A stretch of 64,000 bases of DNA from Denitratimonas sp037478135 (GTDB lineage Bacteria > Pseudomonadota > Gammaproteobacteria > Xanthomonadales > Xanthomonadaceae): NCBI RefSeq assembly GCF_037478135.1, contig NZ_JBBHDV010000012.1, positions 1 to 64,000 on the forward strand, given 5' to 3'. Below the pieces are notes generated by a model. It saw only the letters and a program-made list of their open reading frames with translations. It was not told the DNA's origin and did no database searches. Positions 26,927 through 36,086 of this stretch are shown here, one piece after another. Every line of letters begins with the position of its first letter. Within the stretch, counting starts at the first letter, position 1. Position numbers and translations under genes: made by a program.

Positions 26927-29899
26927 TCAGTCCGTTCCGTCTTCTTCCCACACCACCTTGTTGCGCCCGGTCTGCTTGGCCAGGTACAGGCGGCGGTCGG
27001 CGATGGCAACCAGTTGGCTCGGGCTCATGCCCGGCCGCCACTGCGCCACACCGATGCTGACCGTGCAGCCCAGCTCCAGCCCGTCCTCGCGCAGCATCAC
27101 CTGCGCCGCGATCGCGGCAGCCAGCGCTTCCAGCCGTTCCACCGCCAGCGCCAGCGGCGTATTGGGCAACAGCAGCAGGAACTCCTCGCCACCGTAGCGT
27201 GAGGTGTGGGCCGAGCCGAGCAGCGAAGACTGCGCGAAATGCTCGGCCACCTGGCGCAGGATGCCATCGCCGGCCTCGTGCCCGTGTTCGTCGTTGATCT
27301 GCTTGAAGCGGTCCAGATCCAGCAGCGCCACGCACAACGGCCCGCCGCGCCCGGAAGCGGCGTGCTGCACCGCGTCGGCCAGCCGGGCCTCGCCGGCACG
27401 GCGGTTGGGCAGGCCGGTCAGGGCGTCGTGGCTGGCCTGGTAGGCCAGTTGTTCCAGCAGCGATTCGCGTTCGCGGTCGGCCAGTTCCAGCGCGCGGTTC
27501 TTGTCGCTCAGTTCACGCGTGCGTTCCTCGATGGTGCGGGTCAGCGCCAGCTGGCGCCGCTGATAGCGCGCCGAGCGCCAGGCGAACACGCCCAGCATCA
27601 CGCCGAGCACGGCCAGACCGGCCAGCACGGCGAACCACGGCCGCTGCCAGAACGGCGGCACCACTTCCAGCTCGATGCTGGCGGTCGCGGCATCGGACAC
27701 CTGGCTCCAGTCCGCTGGACTCATCGCGGCCTGCACCTGGAAGCGCAGCCGGCCCGAGGGCAGGTTGGTGTAGACCGCCTCCAGCGCGTCACCGGCCTCG
27801 ACCCAGTCATGATCGAAACCCAGCATCCGGTAGCGGTAACGGACCCGCAGCGGAGCACGGAAATGCAGCCCGGCGTAGTGGATCACCACGCGCCGCACGC
27901 CGGCGCCCAGGGTCAACTGCGGCTGCGGCAGCAGTTCGCGCGCATCCAGCTGCACCCGTTCGATCTGCACTGGCACCTTGACCAGCGCCTGCGACACCGT
28001 CAGGTCCGGGTCGATCACCGCCACGCCCTGCGCGGTGGGCATCCACAGACGGCCCTGGACATCACGGTTGCCGGCCGGTGCGCTGCCGCCGTTGCACTGG
28101 CTGCTGGGCATGCCGTCGGCGTGTTGCAGCACATCCACCCGCAGGCGTTCGAGCCGGCCCTGGTCGTACTGCGCGAACTGCCCGGCCTCGATCCGGAACA
28201 CGCCCTGGTTGCTGCACAGCCAGAACGCGCCACGCGTGTCCTTCAGCACCCGGAAGATCGATTCGTTCGGCAGCCCGGCAGTGCGGTCGTAAACGGTGAA
28301 GGCGCCGTCGCGCAGGCGCAGCAGGCCGGTATCGGTGCCGACCCAGAGGTCGCCGTCTTCTTCTTCGAGAAAATCGAAGCTGCCGATGCCGGGAAATCCG
28401 CTGTCCACGCTCCAGGCCTGGACCCGGCCATCGGCGTGCAGCCGCGCCATGCCGCTGGAAGTGGCGATCCACAGCCCGCCGCCGCGAGCCGGCATCAGAC
28501 CCCGGATGAAACTGCCCGGCAGCCCGTCGTCGCTGTCGATCAGCTTGCGTCCGCCATCCGGATCCAGCCGCAGCAGCCCATTGGTGGTGCCGATCCAGAG
28601 CCGGCCATCGGCGTCCTCCCACAGGCCACGGACATGGCGCGAAGGCAGGCCGTCGTCGCTGTCGATGGTCCGGATGCGGGCAAGATCCTGATCGGCCGGC
28701 AGGTACACCACGCCCTGGTCGTAGGTGCCGACCCACAGCCCGCCATCGCGCGCCGGCGCCAGCGACAGCACCGAGGACGAGGGCACCCCGAACGGCACCG
28801 CGACCGTCCGGCCCTGGTACCAGTGGTCGAGCCCGCCGGCATGGCCGATATGGACCCCGCCATCGGCATGCGGCAGGATCACGCGCGGATAGTTGTCGCT
28901 CAGCCCGCGTTCGGCATCCAGCCCGAATACCGGGCCGTCGGCGATGCGGAACAGGCCGTTGGTGGTGCCCATCCACAACAGCCCTTCGCGGTCTTCCATC
29001 AGTGCCGGGCTGCCGCGCCCGTACAGGCCCAGTCGCCGGTCGATAACCTCGGTACGGCCCTGGTGGTAGCGGAACAGGCCATCGGCCGAGGTGCCCAGCC
29101 AGAGCATGCCGTCGCGGTCTTCCAGCAGCGACTCCACCCGTGTATCGAGGATTTTCCGTACCGAAGAACGTGCCGCATCCAGCTCCACGGCACCGTGGTC
29201 GCCACCCAGCACCAGACTTCCGTCGCGGCGCAGCAACAGTGCCCGCACATGCATGTCCGCGATGTCCAGATCCTCGCCGTAACGGTGGATCGCGCCATCG
29301 CGCCACAGGAACGGCCCGGCATCGCCGCCCATCAGCACGCCCTCGGCGCCCAGATCCAGCAGCGCATAGATCGCGCCCTGCGGCAGCCCCAACGTGGCCG
29401 CATCCACCAGCTCCCCGTCCGCTGCCAGGCGCCAGGCCGAATCCTCGGTCCCGATCCACAGCGCGCCATCGGCGACCCGGGCCAGGCTCAGCACGCGCAG
29501 CCGCTGCGTGGCGGTGGCTTCCAGTGCCGACCAGATACCGTTGGTGAAACGCATCACGCCGAACTGGGCGGTGCCCATCAGCAGACTGCCATCGGCATCG
29601 ACCACCATCTTGCGCACCCCGACCGTTGAGCGGCCGTGCAGGTGTTCGGTGTCGAAGCGGCTGAACTGGCGCCCGTTGAAGCGCGCCGCGCCTTCCCACG
29701 AACCCACCCACAGATAACCCTCGCGGTCCTGCACGATGTCGTGCACCAGGTTGTGCGGCAGGCCGTCTTCCATCGACCAGGAAGTGACGGTGTATTCGTC
29801 GACACCGCGGTTCGGGTCCAGCGCCCACGCGGTATGCGCCTGACAGGCCAGGAACACACTGGCGGTCAGCAGCAGGCGGATCATCCGGAACAGGAGCAT
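26927..29899 (-). CDS. Two-component-propeller membrane diguanylate cyclase
   Basis: This 990-residue protein has a signal/anchor start, then about 600 residues of Reg_prop beta-propeller repeats (recurring GLPSRHVRGLWEDADGRLWIG-like units split across the region), a Y_Y_Y domain (about 670-745), a membrane helix (about 755-775), a short coiled coil and a GGDEF domain. The active site is RYGGEEF (903-907), so c-di-GMP synthesis is expected. No RxxD inhibitory site precedes it, suggesting absence of product feedback. The sensor half is periplasmic; its ligand is unknown. It converges with clp, whose product responds to c-di-GMP in Xanthomonas. A second ATG five codons in could be the start. 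Confidence 0.9.
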   Translation of the reverse strand: MLLFRMIRLLLTASVFLACQAHTAWALDPNRGVDEYTVTSWSMEDGLPHNLVHDIVQDREGYLWVGSWEGAARFNGRQFSRFDTEHLHGRSTVGVRKMVVDADGSLLMGTAQFGVMRFTNGIWSALEATATQRLRVLSLARVADGALWIGTEDSAWRLAADGELVDAATLGLPQGAIYALLDLGAEGVLMGGDAGPFLWRDGAIHRYGEDLDIADMHVRALLLRRDGSLVLGGDHGAVELDAARSSVRKILDTRVESLLEDRDGMLWLGTSADGLFRYHQGRTEVIDRRLGLYGRGSPALMEDREGLLWMGTTNGLFRIADGPVFGLDAERGLSDNYPRVILPHADGGVHIGHAGGLDHWYQGRTVAVPFGVPSSSVLSLAPARDGGLWVGTYDQGVVYLPADQDLARIRTIDSDDGLPSRHVRGLWEDADGRLWIGTTNGLLRLDPDGGRKLIDSDDGLPGSFIRGLMPARGGGLWIATSSGMARLHADGRVQAWSVDSGFPGIGSFDFLEEEDGDLWVGTDTGLLRLRDGAFTVYDRTAGLPNESIFRVLKDTRGAFWLCSNQGVFRIEAGQFAQYDQGRLERLRVDVLQHADGMPSSQCNGGSAPAGNRDVQGRLWMPTAQGVAVIDPDLTVSQALVKVPVQIERVQLDARELLPQPQLTLGAGVRRVVIHYAGLHFRAPLRVRYRYRMLGFDHDWVEAGDALEAVYTNLPSGRLRFQVQAAMSPADWSQVSDAATASIELEVVPPFWQRPWFAVLAGLAVLGVMLGVFAWRSARYQRRQLALTRTIEERTRELSDKNRALELADRERESLLEQLAYQASHDALTGLPNRRAGEARLADAVQHAASGRGGPLCVALLDLDRFKQINDEHGHEAGDGILRQVAEHFAQSSLLGSAHTSRYGGEEFLLLLPNTPLALAVERLEALAAAIAAQVMLREDGLELGCTVSIGVAQWRPGMSPSQLVAIADRRLYLAKQTGRNKVVWEEDGTD

Positions 29900-30017
29900 G
29901 GCTGCATCGAATCAGGCGGCGATTGCGGGCGCCGTGGCTTGACACTCGGCGGTGAGGAATGGTTGCAGGAAGTGCTGCGGCTGTCGATTCATGCCGGCCG
30001 CCGCACCCCGCCGTGTG

Positions 30018-30818
30018 TCACTCGCCGAACAGGCGCGCCAGTTCCTGCCCCGGCTCGCGCGCACGCATGAAGGCTTCGCCCACGAGGAAGGCATCGATGC
30101 CGGCGGTGCGCATCTTCGCCACGTCAGAGCGCTCCAGGATGCCGCTCTCGGTGACGATCAGGCGCCCCGCCGGCACCTGTGTCTTCAGCGTGAGCGTGGT
30201 GTCCAGCGATACCCGGAAGCTGCGCAGATCGCGGTTGTTGATGCCCAGCACCAGACCCGGCGCCGCCGGCAATGCCAGCGCGCGGCTCAGTTCTTCGGCG
30301 TCGTGCATTTCCACCAGCACGTCCAGTCCCAGCGACAGCGCCAGTGCGGCCAGCGCGTGCAGCGCTTCGTCGTCCAGCGCCGCCACGATCAGCAGGATGC
30401 AATCGGCGCCCAGCGCGCGCGCCTCGACCACCTGATACGGGTCGATGGTGAAATCCTTGCGCAGGACCGGCAGCGCGCACGCGGCGCGGGCCTGCTGCAG
30501 ATAGGCATCGGCGCCCTGGAAGAAATCCACATCGGTCAGCACCGACAGGCAGGCCGCGCCACCGGCCTCGTAGCTGGCGGCGATCTGCGCCGGATCGAAA
30601 TCTGCGCGAATCAGCCCCTTGGACGGGCTGGCCTTTTTCACCTCGGCGATCACCGCCGCCTTGCCGCCTGCGATCTTGGCCTCCAGCGCAGCCGCGAAAC
30701 CGCGTGCCGGCGGCATCGTGGCGGCCTGCTGTTGCAGCGAGTCCAGCGACACCGTGCGGCGCCGCTGCGCCACCTCCTCGACCTTGCGCACGATGATCCG
30801 CGCCAGGATGTCGTTCAT
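30018..30818 (-). CDS. trpC: Indole-3-glycerol phosphate synthase
   Basis: This 266-residue TIM-barrel enzyme closes the indole ring in tryptophan synthesis. Family residues are in VIAEVKKASPSKGLI (substrate Lys), SVLTDVDFFQGA, LPVLRKDFTIDPYQV (catalytic Lys), GINNRDL and VTESGI. It is monofunctional; no TrpF domain is fused. It overlaps trpD by four bases and is the second gene of a trpD-trpC operon on the minus strand. Confidence 0.97.
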   Translation of the reverse strand: MNDILARIIVRKVEEVAQRRRTVSLDSLQQQAATMPPARGFAAALEAKIAGGKAAVIAEVKKASPSKGLIRADFDPAQIAASYEAGGAACLSVLTDVDFFQGADAYLQQARAACALPVLRKDFTIDPYQVVEARALGADCILLIVAALDDEALHALAALALSLGLDVLVEMHDAEELSRALALPAAPGLVLGINNRDLRSFRVSLDTTLTLKTQVPAGRLIVTESGILERSDVAKMRTAGIDAFLVGEAFMRAREPGQELARLFGE

Positions 30819-31864
30819 GCCGCTGCTCCTTCCTCATCGCGCAGCCGGCGCGTGGTGGCGATGAACTGGTCCAGGCGTTGGCGCGCCGCGCCCGACGCCA
30901 GCGTCTGCCGCGCCAGCGCGATGCCGTCGGCGATCGAATCGGCGCGCCCGGCCACATACAGCGCCGCGCCGGCATTGAGCGCCACGATCTCGCGCGGCAG
31001 GCCGTCGACGTTGTCGAGCGCTTCCAGCAACATGCTGCGCGACTGCTCGGCGCTTTCCACCCGCAGGTTGCGGCTGGCCGCCATCGCGATGCCGAAATCC
31101 TCCGGATGGATCTCGTATTCGCGCACCACGCCATCGCGCAGTTCTCCCACCAGGGTGCCGGCGCCCAGCGAAATCTCGTCCATGCCGTCGCGGCCCCAGA
31201 CCACCAGTGCGCGCTGTGCGCCGAGGCGCTGCAGCACGCGTACCTGGATGCCGACCAGATCCGGGTGGAACACGCCCATCAGGATGTTCGGCGCGCCGGC
31301 CGGATTGGTCAGCGGGCCGAGGATGTTGAACATCGTCCGCACGCCCATCTCGCGCCGTACCGGCGCCACGTTCTTCATCGCCGGGTGGTGGATCGGCGCG
31401 AACATGAAACCGATGCCCGCTTCTTCGATGCACTGCGCCACCTGCGCCGGTTGCAGATCGACCACCGCGCCCAGCGCCTCGATCACATCGGCGCTGCCGG
31501 AACTGGAGGACACGCTGCGCCCGCCGTGCTTGGCCACTTTGGCGCCAGCGGCGGCGGCCACGAAGATGCTGGCGGTGGAAATATTGAAGGTGTTGGCGCC
31601 ATCGCCGCCGGTGCCGACGATATCGACGAAGTTCTCCACGTCCGGCACCTCGACTTTCGCTGCGAACTCGCGCATCACCTGCGCCGCGCCGGCAATCTCG
31701 CCGACGGTTTCCTTTTTCACCCGCAGCCCGGACAGGATCGCCGCCGTCATCACCGCAGACACTTCGCCGCGCATGATCTGGCGCATCAGCTGCACCATTT
31801 CATCGTGGAAAATCTCGCGGTGTTCGATCGTGCGTTGCAGTGCTTCCTGGGGCGTGATGGTCAT
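30815..31864 (-). CDS. trpD: Anthranilate phosphoribosyltransferase
   Basis: This 349-residue enzyme joins anthranilate to PRPP. It shows the PRPP loop DIVGTGGDGANTFNIST, KHGGRSVSSSSGSADV, and the anthranilate region APIHHPAMKNVAPVRREMG with FNILGPLTNPA. The ATG at 31864 agrees with the family start; the long open frame further upstream lies opposite the M16 peptidase gene and is not coding. A TACAAT -10-like hexamer on the minus strand sits at 31915-31920 without a good -35. trpG and trpE are not in the window. Confidence 0.97.
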   Translation of the reverse strand: MTITPQEALQRTIEHREIFHDEMVQLMRQIMRGEVSAVMTAAILSGLRVKKETVGEIAGAAQVMREFAAKVEVPDVENFVDIVGTGGDGANTFNISTASIFVAAAAGAKVAKHGGRSVSSSSGSADVIEALGAVVDLQPAQVAQCIEEAGIGFMFAPIHHPAMKNVAPVRREMGVRTMFNILGPLTNPAGAPNILMGVFHPDLVGIQVRVLQRLGAQRALVVWGRDGMDEISLGAGTLVGELRDGVVREYEIHPEDFGIAMAASRNLRVESAEQSRSMLLEALDNVDGLPREIVALNAGAALYVAGRADSIADGIALARQTLASGAARQRLDQFIATTRRLRDEEGAAA

Positions 31865-32014
31865 GGTCGGGTCCGGAACAGATGGGCCGCCAGCAGGCGG
31901 AAACGGAAACCGCCATTGTAGGCCCTGCCGTGCCCACAATGACCGATGGCCCACGCGGGCCGGGCCGGTACACCGGTAGAATCCGCACCTGAACCCGATT
32001 ACCGGAGCAATTTG

Positions 32015-34846
32015 ATGATTGGTTTTTCCCGCAGCGCCTGCCTGGCGCTCGCTTTGGTGCTCGGCGTTGGTGCCGCACCGGTGACCGCCAGCGTCAAGGT
32101 GGATATCGCCTACGAGGAATTCACCCTGCCCAACGGCCTGCGCGTGATCGTGCACGAGGACCGCAAGGCGCCGGTGGTGGCAGTCAACATCTGGTACCAC
32201 GTCGGCTCCAAGAACGAGCCGGCCGGCAAGAGCGGTTTCGCGCATCTGTTCGAGCACCTGATGTTCCAGGGTTCGGAAAACCATCGCGGCGAATTCTTCG
32301 AGCCGTTTGAAAAGGTCGGCGCCACCAGCCAGAACGGCACCACCAACCAGGACCGCACCAATTACTTCCAGAACGTGCCGACCACCGCGCTGGACATGGC
32401 GCTGTGGATGGAATCGGACCGCATGGGTCATTTCCTCGGCGCGGTCACGCAGGAACTGCTGGATGAGCAGCGCGGCGTGGTGCAGAACGAAAAGCGCCAG
32501 AGCGAGAACCAGCCTTACGGTCTGGTCTGGGATGCGCTGTCGCGCGCGTCCTATCCGAAGGGCCATCCGTACCACCATTCGGTGATCGGTTCGATGTCCG
32601 ATCTCAACGCCGCCTCGCTGGAAGACGTCAAGCGCTGGTTCCGCGACTGGTACGGCCCCAACAACGCCGTGCTGGTGCTGGCCGGCGACATCGACGTGGC
32701 CACCGCCAAGGAAAAGGTCACGCGCTATTTCGGTGACATCCCGGCCAGCATCACGGTGCCGAAGATGCAGCCGCAGATCGCCGCGCGCACCACCTCCACC
32801 CGCGAAACCATGAGCGACCGCGTCGCCCAGGCCCGCATCCACCGCATCTGGAACGTGCCTCAGTACGGCCACCCGGACCTGACCGCACTGCAACTGGTGG
32901 CGCAGGTGCTCGGTGGCAGCAAATCCTCGCGTCTGGACAAGCGCCTGGTGCACGAGGAGCGTCTGGCCGACAGCGTCAGCGCTGGCGCCTGGGGTTCGGA
33001 ACTGGGCTCCAACTTCATCGTCATGGTCAACGCGCGTGACCCGGCCGATGTCGAGAAGATCGAGAAGATCCTCGACGAGGAAATCAGCAAGCTGATCGCC
33101 GACGGCGTCAGCGCGGAAGAACTGGAGCGCGTGCGCACCGTGTTCGAAGCCGGCTTCGTGCGCGGCATCGAACGCATCGGCGGCTTCGGCGGCAAGGCCG
33201 ACGCCCTGGCCGAATGCGCCACCTTCAGCGGCAACCCCGGCTGCTTCCGCGACAGCATGAAGACCCTGCGCGAGGCCACCCCGGCCACGCTGCAGAAAGC
33301 CGCCGCCGACTGGCTGGCGAAGGGCGACCACACCCTCGTCGTGCTGCCCGGCGACAAGCCACCGGCACCCGAAGACGCCCCGCACGTGGCCAGCGAAGAT
33401 GCGGCCGACAACAGCACCGTGCTGACCCCGGACCCGAAGTTCACCGTCATCAAGACCGATGTCGACCGCTCCAAGGGAGTGCCGGCGACCGAGAGCTTCC
33501 CGGATCTGCGCTTCCCGCCGCTGCAGCGCGCCAAGCTGAAGAATGGCATCGAAGTGGTGCTGGCCGAACGCCATGAAATCCCGGTGGTGCAGGTCAGCAT
33601 GGAATTCGCCGGCGGCTACACCGCCGATGTCGGGCGCAAGCTCGGCACCGCCAGTTTCGCGATGGCGATGATGGACGAAAGCGCCGCCGGCATGGACGCA
33701 CTCGCGCTGGCTGATCGTGCCCAGTTGCTGGGCGCCAACATCGGTGCCGGTGCCTCGCTGGACGGCAGCAACGTCTACCTGTCCGCGCTCAAGGACAAGC
33801 TCGCGCCCTCGCTCGACCTGCTCGCCGACGTGGTGCTGCGCCCGGATTTCGCGGAAAAGGAAATCGAGCGCGTGCGCCAGACCTGGCTGGCCGGCATCCG
33901 CCAGGAAAAGACCCGTCCCAACGGCGTCGCCAACCGCCTGCTGCCGCCGCTGATGTACGGCGCCGGCCACCCTTACGCGATCCCGTTCAGCGGCACCGGC
34001 GACGAGGAATCGATCAGCGCGCTGACGCGTGACGATCTGGTTTCCTTCCACCGCGACCTGATCCGCGCCGACAACGCCACCCTGATCGTCGTGGGCGACA
34101 CCACGCTCAAGGAGATCCTGCCGCTGCTCGACGCCCGCTTCGGCAAATGGAAGGCGCCGCGCAGCGCACTCAAGCTGCCGAAGGTGGAGCCGGTCGCACT
34201 GCCCGAAGCCACGCGCGTGTTCCTGGTCGACCAGCCCGGTGCGATCCAGGCCAACATCCTCGTCGGCCAGGTCGTGGATTCCACGATGCATCCCAAAGCG
34301 CTGGAATTCGACATCGCCAACGGCGTGCTCGGCGGCATGTTCAGCGCGCGCCTGAACATGAAGCTGCGTGAAGAAAAGCAGTGGGCCTACGGTTCCTACA
34401 GCTACACCAGCGGCGCCCGTGGCCAGCGCCCGTGGATCGCCTACGCGCCGGTGCAAATCGACAAGACCGCCGATGCCATCGTCGAGATGCGCAATGAAAT
34501 CGCCGGCTTTGCCAGCGGCAGCGCACCGGCCACCGATGCCGAAGTGGAAACGATCAAGCTCAACAACGTGCGTCGCCTCCCCGGTGCCTACGAAACCGCC
34601 GGTGCGGTGATGGGCGCGATCGGCGGCATCGTGCGCTTCGAGCGCCCGGACGATTACGTGATCACACAGAAGCAGCGCACCGAAGCCATCGACACCGCTG
34701 CGGTTCGCGCCGCCGCCGCTCAGATCAAGCCGCAGGCGCTGACCTGGGTGATCGTTGGTGACCTGTCCACGATCGAAGCCCCGGTCCGCGAACTGGAACT
34801 GGGCGAGGTCACCGTGCTGGATGCGGACGGCAAGAAACTGCGCTGA
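32015..34846 (+). CDS. Exported M16 family zinc metallopeptidase (two-repeat)
   Basis: This 943-residue pitrilysin/insulinase-type peptidase has a signal peptide ending about VTA (residue 25). The first repeat carries the inverted zinc motif HLFEH (His77, Glu80, His81) and downstream NEKRQ with the third ligand. The second M16 repeat begins near residue 495 and lacks the zinc motif, as usual for the non-catalytic half; an R/Y-type pair appears in WAYGSYSYTSGARG. It should act in the periplasm on peptides. GGAG lies upstream of the ATG, and a TAGAAT -10-like hexamer is at 31977-31982. A terminator follows. Confidence 0.92.
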   Translation: MIGFSRSACLALALVLGVGAAPVTASVKVDIAYEEFTLPNGLRVIVHEDRKAPVVAVNIWYHVGSKNEPAGKSGFAHLFEHLMFQGSENHRGEFFEPFEKVGATSQNGTTNQDRTNYFQNVPTTALDMALWMESDRMGHFLGAVTQELLDEQRGVVQNEKRQSENQPYGLVWDALSRASYPKGHPYHHSVIGSMSDLNAASLEDVKRWFRDWYGPNNAVLVLAGDIDVATAKEKVTRYFGDIPASITVPKMQPQIAARTTSTRETMSDRVAQARIHRIWNVPQYGHPDLTALQLVAQVLGGSKSSRLDKRLVHEERLADSVSAGAWGSELGSNFIVMVNARDPADVEKIEKILDEEISKLIADGVSAEELERVRTVFEAGFVRGIERIGGFGGKADALAECATFSGNPGCFRDSMKTLREATPATLQKAAADWLAKGDHTLVVLPGDKPPAPEDAPHVASEDAADNSTVLTPDPKFTVIKTDVDRSKGVPATESFPDLRFPPLQRAKLKNGIEVVLAERHEIPVVQVSMEFAGGYTADVGRKLGTASFAMAMMDESAAGMDALALADRAQLLGANIGAGASLDGSNVYLSALKDKLAPSLDLLADVVLRPDFAEKEIERVRQTWLAGIRQEKTRPNGVANRLLPPLMYGAGHPYAIPFSGTGDEESISALTRDDLVSFHRDLIRADNATLIVVGDTTLKEILPLLDARFGKWKAPRSALKLPKVEPVALPEATRVFLVDQPGAIQANILVGQVVDSTMHPKALEFDIANGVLGGMFSARLNMKLREEKQWAYGSYSYTSGARGQRPWIAYAPVQIDKTADAIVEMRNEIAGFASGSAPATDAEVETIKLNNVRRLPGAYETAGAVMGAIGGIVRFERPDDYVITQKQRTEAIDTAAVRAAAAQIKPQALTWVIVGDLSTIEAPVRELELGEVTVLDADGKKLR

Positions 34847-34883
34847 GCTGCCGCCGACAATTCATCACACAGCCATGTGGCGC

Positions 34884-34918
34884 GACGGGCGGAGTGACAT
34901 ACTCCGCCCGTCCTTTTT
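34884..34918 (+). terminator. Rho-independent terminator after the M16 peptidase gene
   Basis: GACGGGCGGAG (34884-34894) pairs perfectly with CTCCGCCCGTC (34902-34912) around TGACATA and is followed by CTTTTTCC. It separates the peptidase gene from the next gene, which starts 22 bases further on. Confidence 0.92.
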
Positions 34919-34939
34919 CCAGAACCTGCGGAGCCCGCC

Positions 34940-35356
34940 ATGAACCGATTCCTTCCCGTCATCGCCGCAGCCACGCTGACGCTGGGTGCCTGCACCTGGG
35001 TCAAGATGGAACCTGAAGGCGCGCGCATCCGGGTACTTGCTGCTGATGCCGTCACCAGCGCCTGCACCACGCGCGGTGAAATCGGCGTCTCGGTCAAGGA
35101 CAAGGTCGGCCTGTACCGCCGCAGCGATCTGAAGGTGCGCGACGAACTGGAAACCATGGCCCGCAACGAAGCCGTTGGCCTCGGCGCCGACGCGGTGCAG
35201 CCGCTGGGCGAACCGGTCGCCGGCGAACAGCGCTTCACCGCCTTCCGCTGCGGCAGTGCCATGCCCACCCGCAACACGACGCAGCGCCCGGCACCGCCCG
35301 CGAGCCAGCCATTGCAGCTGGAAGAAGCCGAAACCTACCCGGTGCGCGAGGACTGA
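34940..35356 (+). CDS. DUF4156-type lipoprotein
   Basis: This 138-residue protein has a lipoprotein signal peptide with lipobox LGAC (Cys18). The core, CTTRGEIGVSVKDKVGLY then DELETMARNEAVGLGADAV, matches the DUF4156 family of small envelope lipoproteins. The C-terminal 30 residues are proline-rich. Function is unknown. GCGGAG precedes the ATG. Because the upstream terminator ends just before it, its promoter must overlap that terminator or it depends on read-through. Confidence 0.82.
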   Translation: MNRFLPVIAAATLTLGACTWVKMEPEGARIRVLAADAVTSACTTRGEIGVSVKDKVGLYRRSDLKVRDELETMARNEAVGLGADAVQPLGEPVAGEQRFTAFRCGSAMPTRNTTQRPAPPASQPLQLEEAETYPVRED

Positions 35357-35456
35357 CGTGCTGCCGGCACTTCAGTTCCGCCAACCACCCCCACACACGA
35401 CCGCATGAGCGGGACCGCACCGGTCCGGCAGCGGGAACCCCCGCTTCAAACACACC

Positions 35457-35502
35457 GCAAGCAGCGCAGCACTGCTTGCAGCCGTGCCGGAACGTCCGGC
35501 AC
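35457..35502. repeat. Two adjacent hairpins between convergent genes
   Basis: GCAAGCAG/CTGCTTGC (35457-35464 and 35472-35479) and GTGCCGGA/TCCGGCAC (35484-35491 and 35495-35502) form two consecutive 8-bp stems in the gap between the DUF4156 gene and tspO. Neither is followed by a T tract on the + strand. They may end transcription from either side or be a small repeat. Confidence 0.45.
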
Positions 35503-35529
35503 GCGCCCGCTGGCGGAAAGCGCGGCGCG

Positions 35530-36024
35530 CTATCCGAGAATCTGCGGGTTGAGCTGCCACACCGTGTAATTCAGTGCCGAGGCAAAGCTCACCCACAGCA
35601 GATACGGCAGCAACAGCGCGCCGGCCAGTGGCCTGATCCGCCAGAACGCGATCAGCGTGGCCACGATCAACGCCCACAGCACGAGGATGTCGGCGAACGC
35701 CGGCCCACCCATCTTCCACGCGAAAAACAGCCAGCTCCACAGCGCATTGAGCACCAGCTGCACCAGATACAGCACCAGCGCCGTGCGCGCTCCCTGAAAG
35801 CCGCGCTCGCGCCACACCAGCCACGCCGCGATGCCCATCAGCAGATACAACACCGTCCACACCGGCCCGAACACGCTGCCCGGCGGCGCCCATGAGGGTT
35901 GTTCCAATCCGAGGTAGAAACTGCCCGCCTGGATCGACGCCATGCTGCCGATCACCGTCGCCACGCACGTCACACCCAGCCAGAACAACAGACCGCCGAC
36001 CTGCTTCTTGGTGGAAAATCCCAT
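35530..36024 (-). CDS. tspO: TspO/MBR family membrane protein
   Basis: This 164-residue protein has five hydrophobic helices and the family motifs PSWAPPGSVFGPVWTVLYLLMG, LNALWSWLFFAWK and LLPYLLWVSFASALNYTVWQLN, spread over residues 43-160. TspO proteins bind porphyrins and cholesterol-like ligands in the membrane and are linked to tetrapyrrole and stress responses. GGAGTGCG lies upstream of the ATG at 36024. It stands alone between the DUF4156 gene and a CAP-domain gene. Confidence 0.92.
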   Translation of the reverse strand: MGFSTKKQVGGLLFWLGVTCVATVIGSMASIQAGSFYLGLEQPSWAPPGSVFGPVWTVLYLLMGIAAWLVWRERGFQGARTALVLYLVQLVLNALWSWLFFAWKMGGPAFADILVLWALIVATLIAFWRIRPLAGALLLPYLLWVSFASALNYTVWQLNPQILG

Positions 36025-36086
36025 ATCGCACTCCTTCCGTTGCTATCGGAAAACATCATTGCACGATACGGGCATGTACACTGACG

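Noticed and set aside
27206..29629. 807-codon plus-strand open frame opposite the diguanylate cyclase
   Set aside because: Repetitive reflection of the propeller repeats with no initiation signals.
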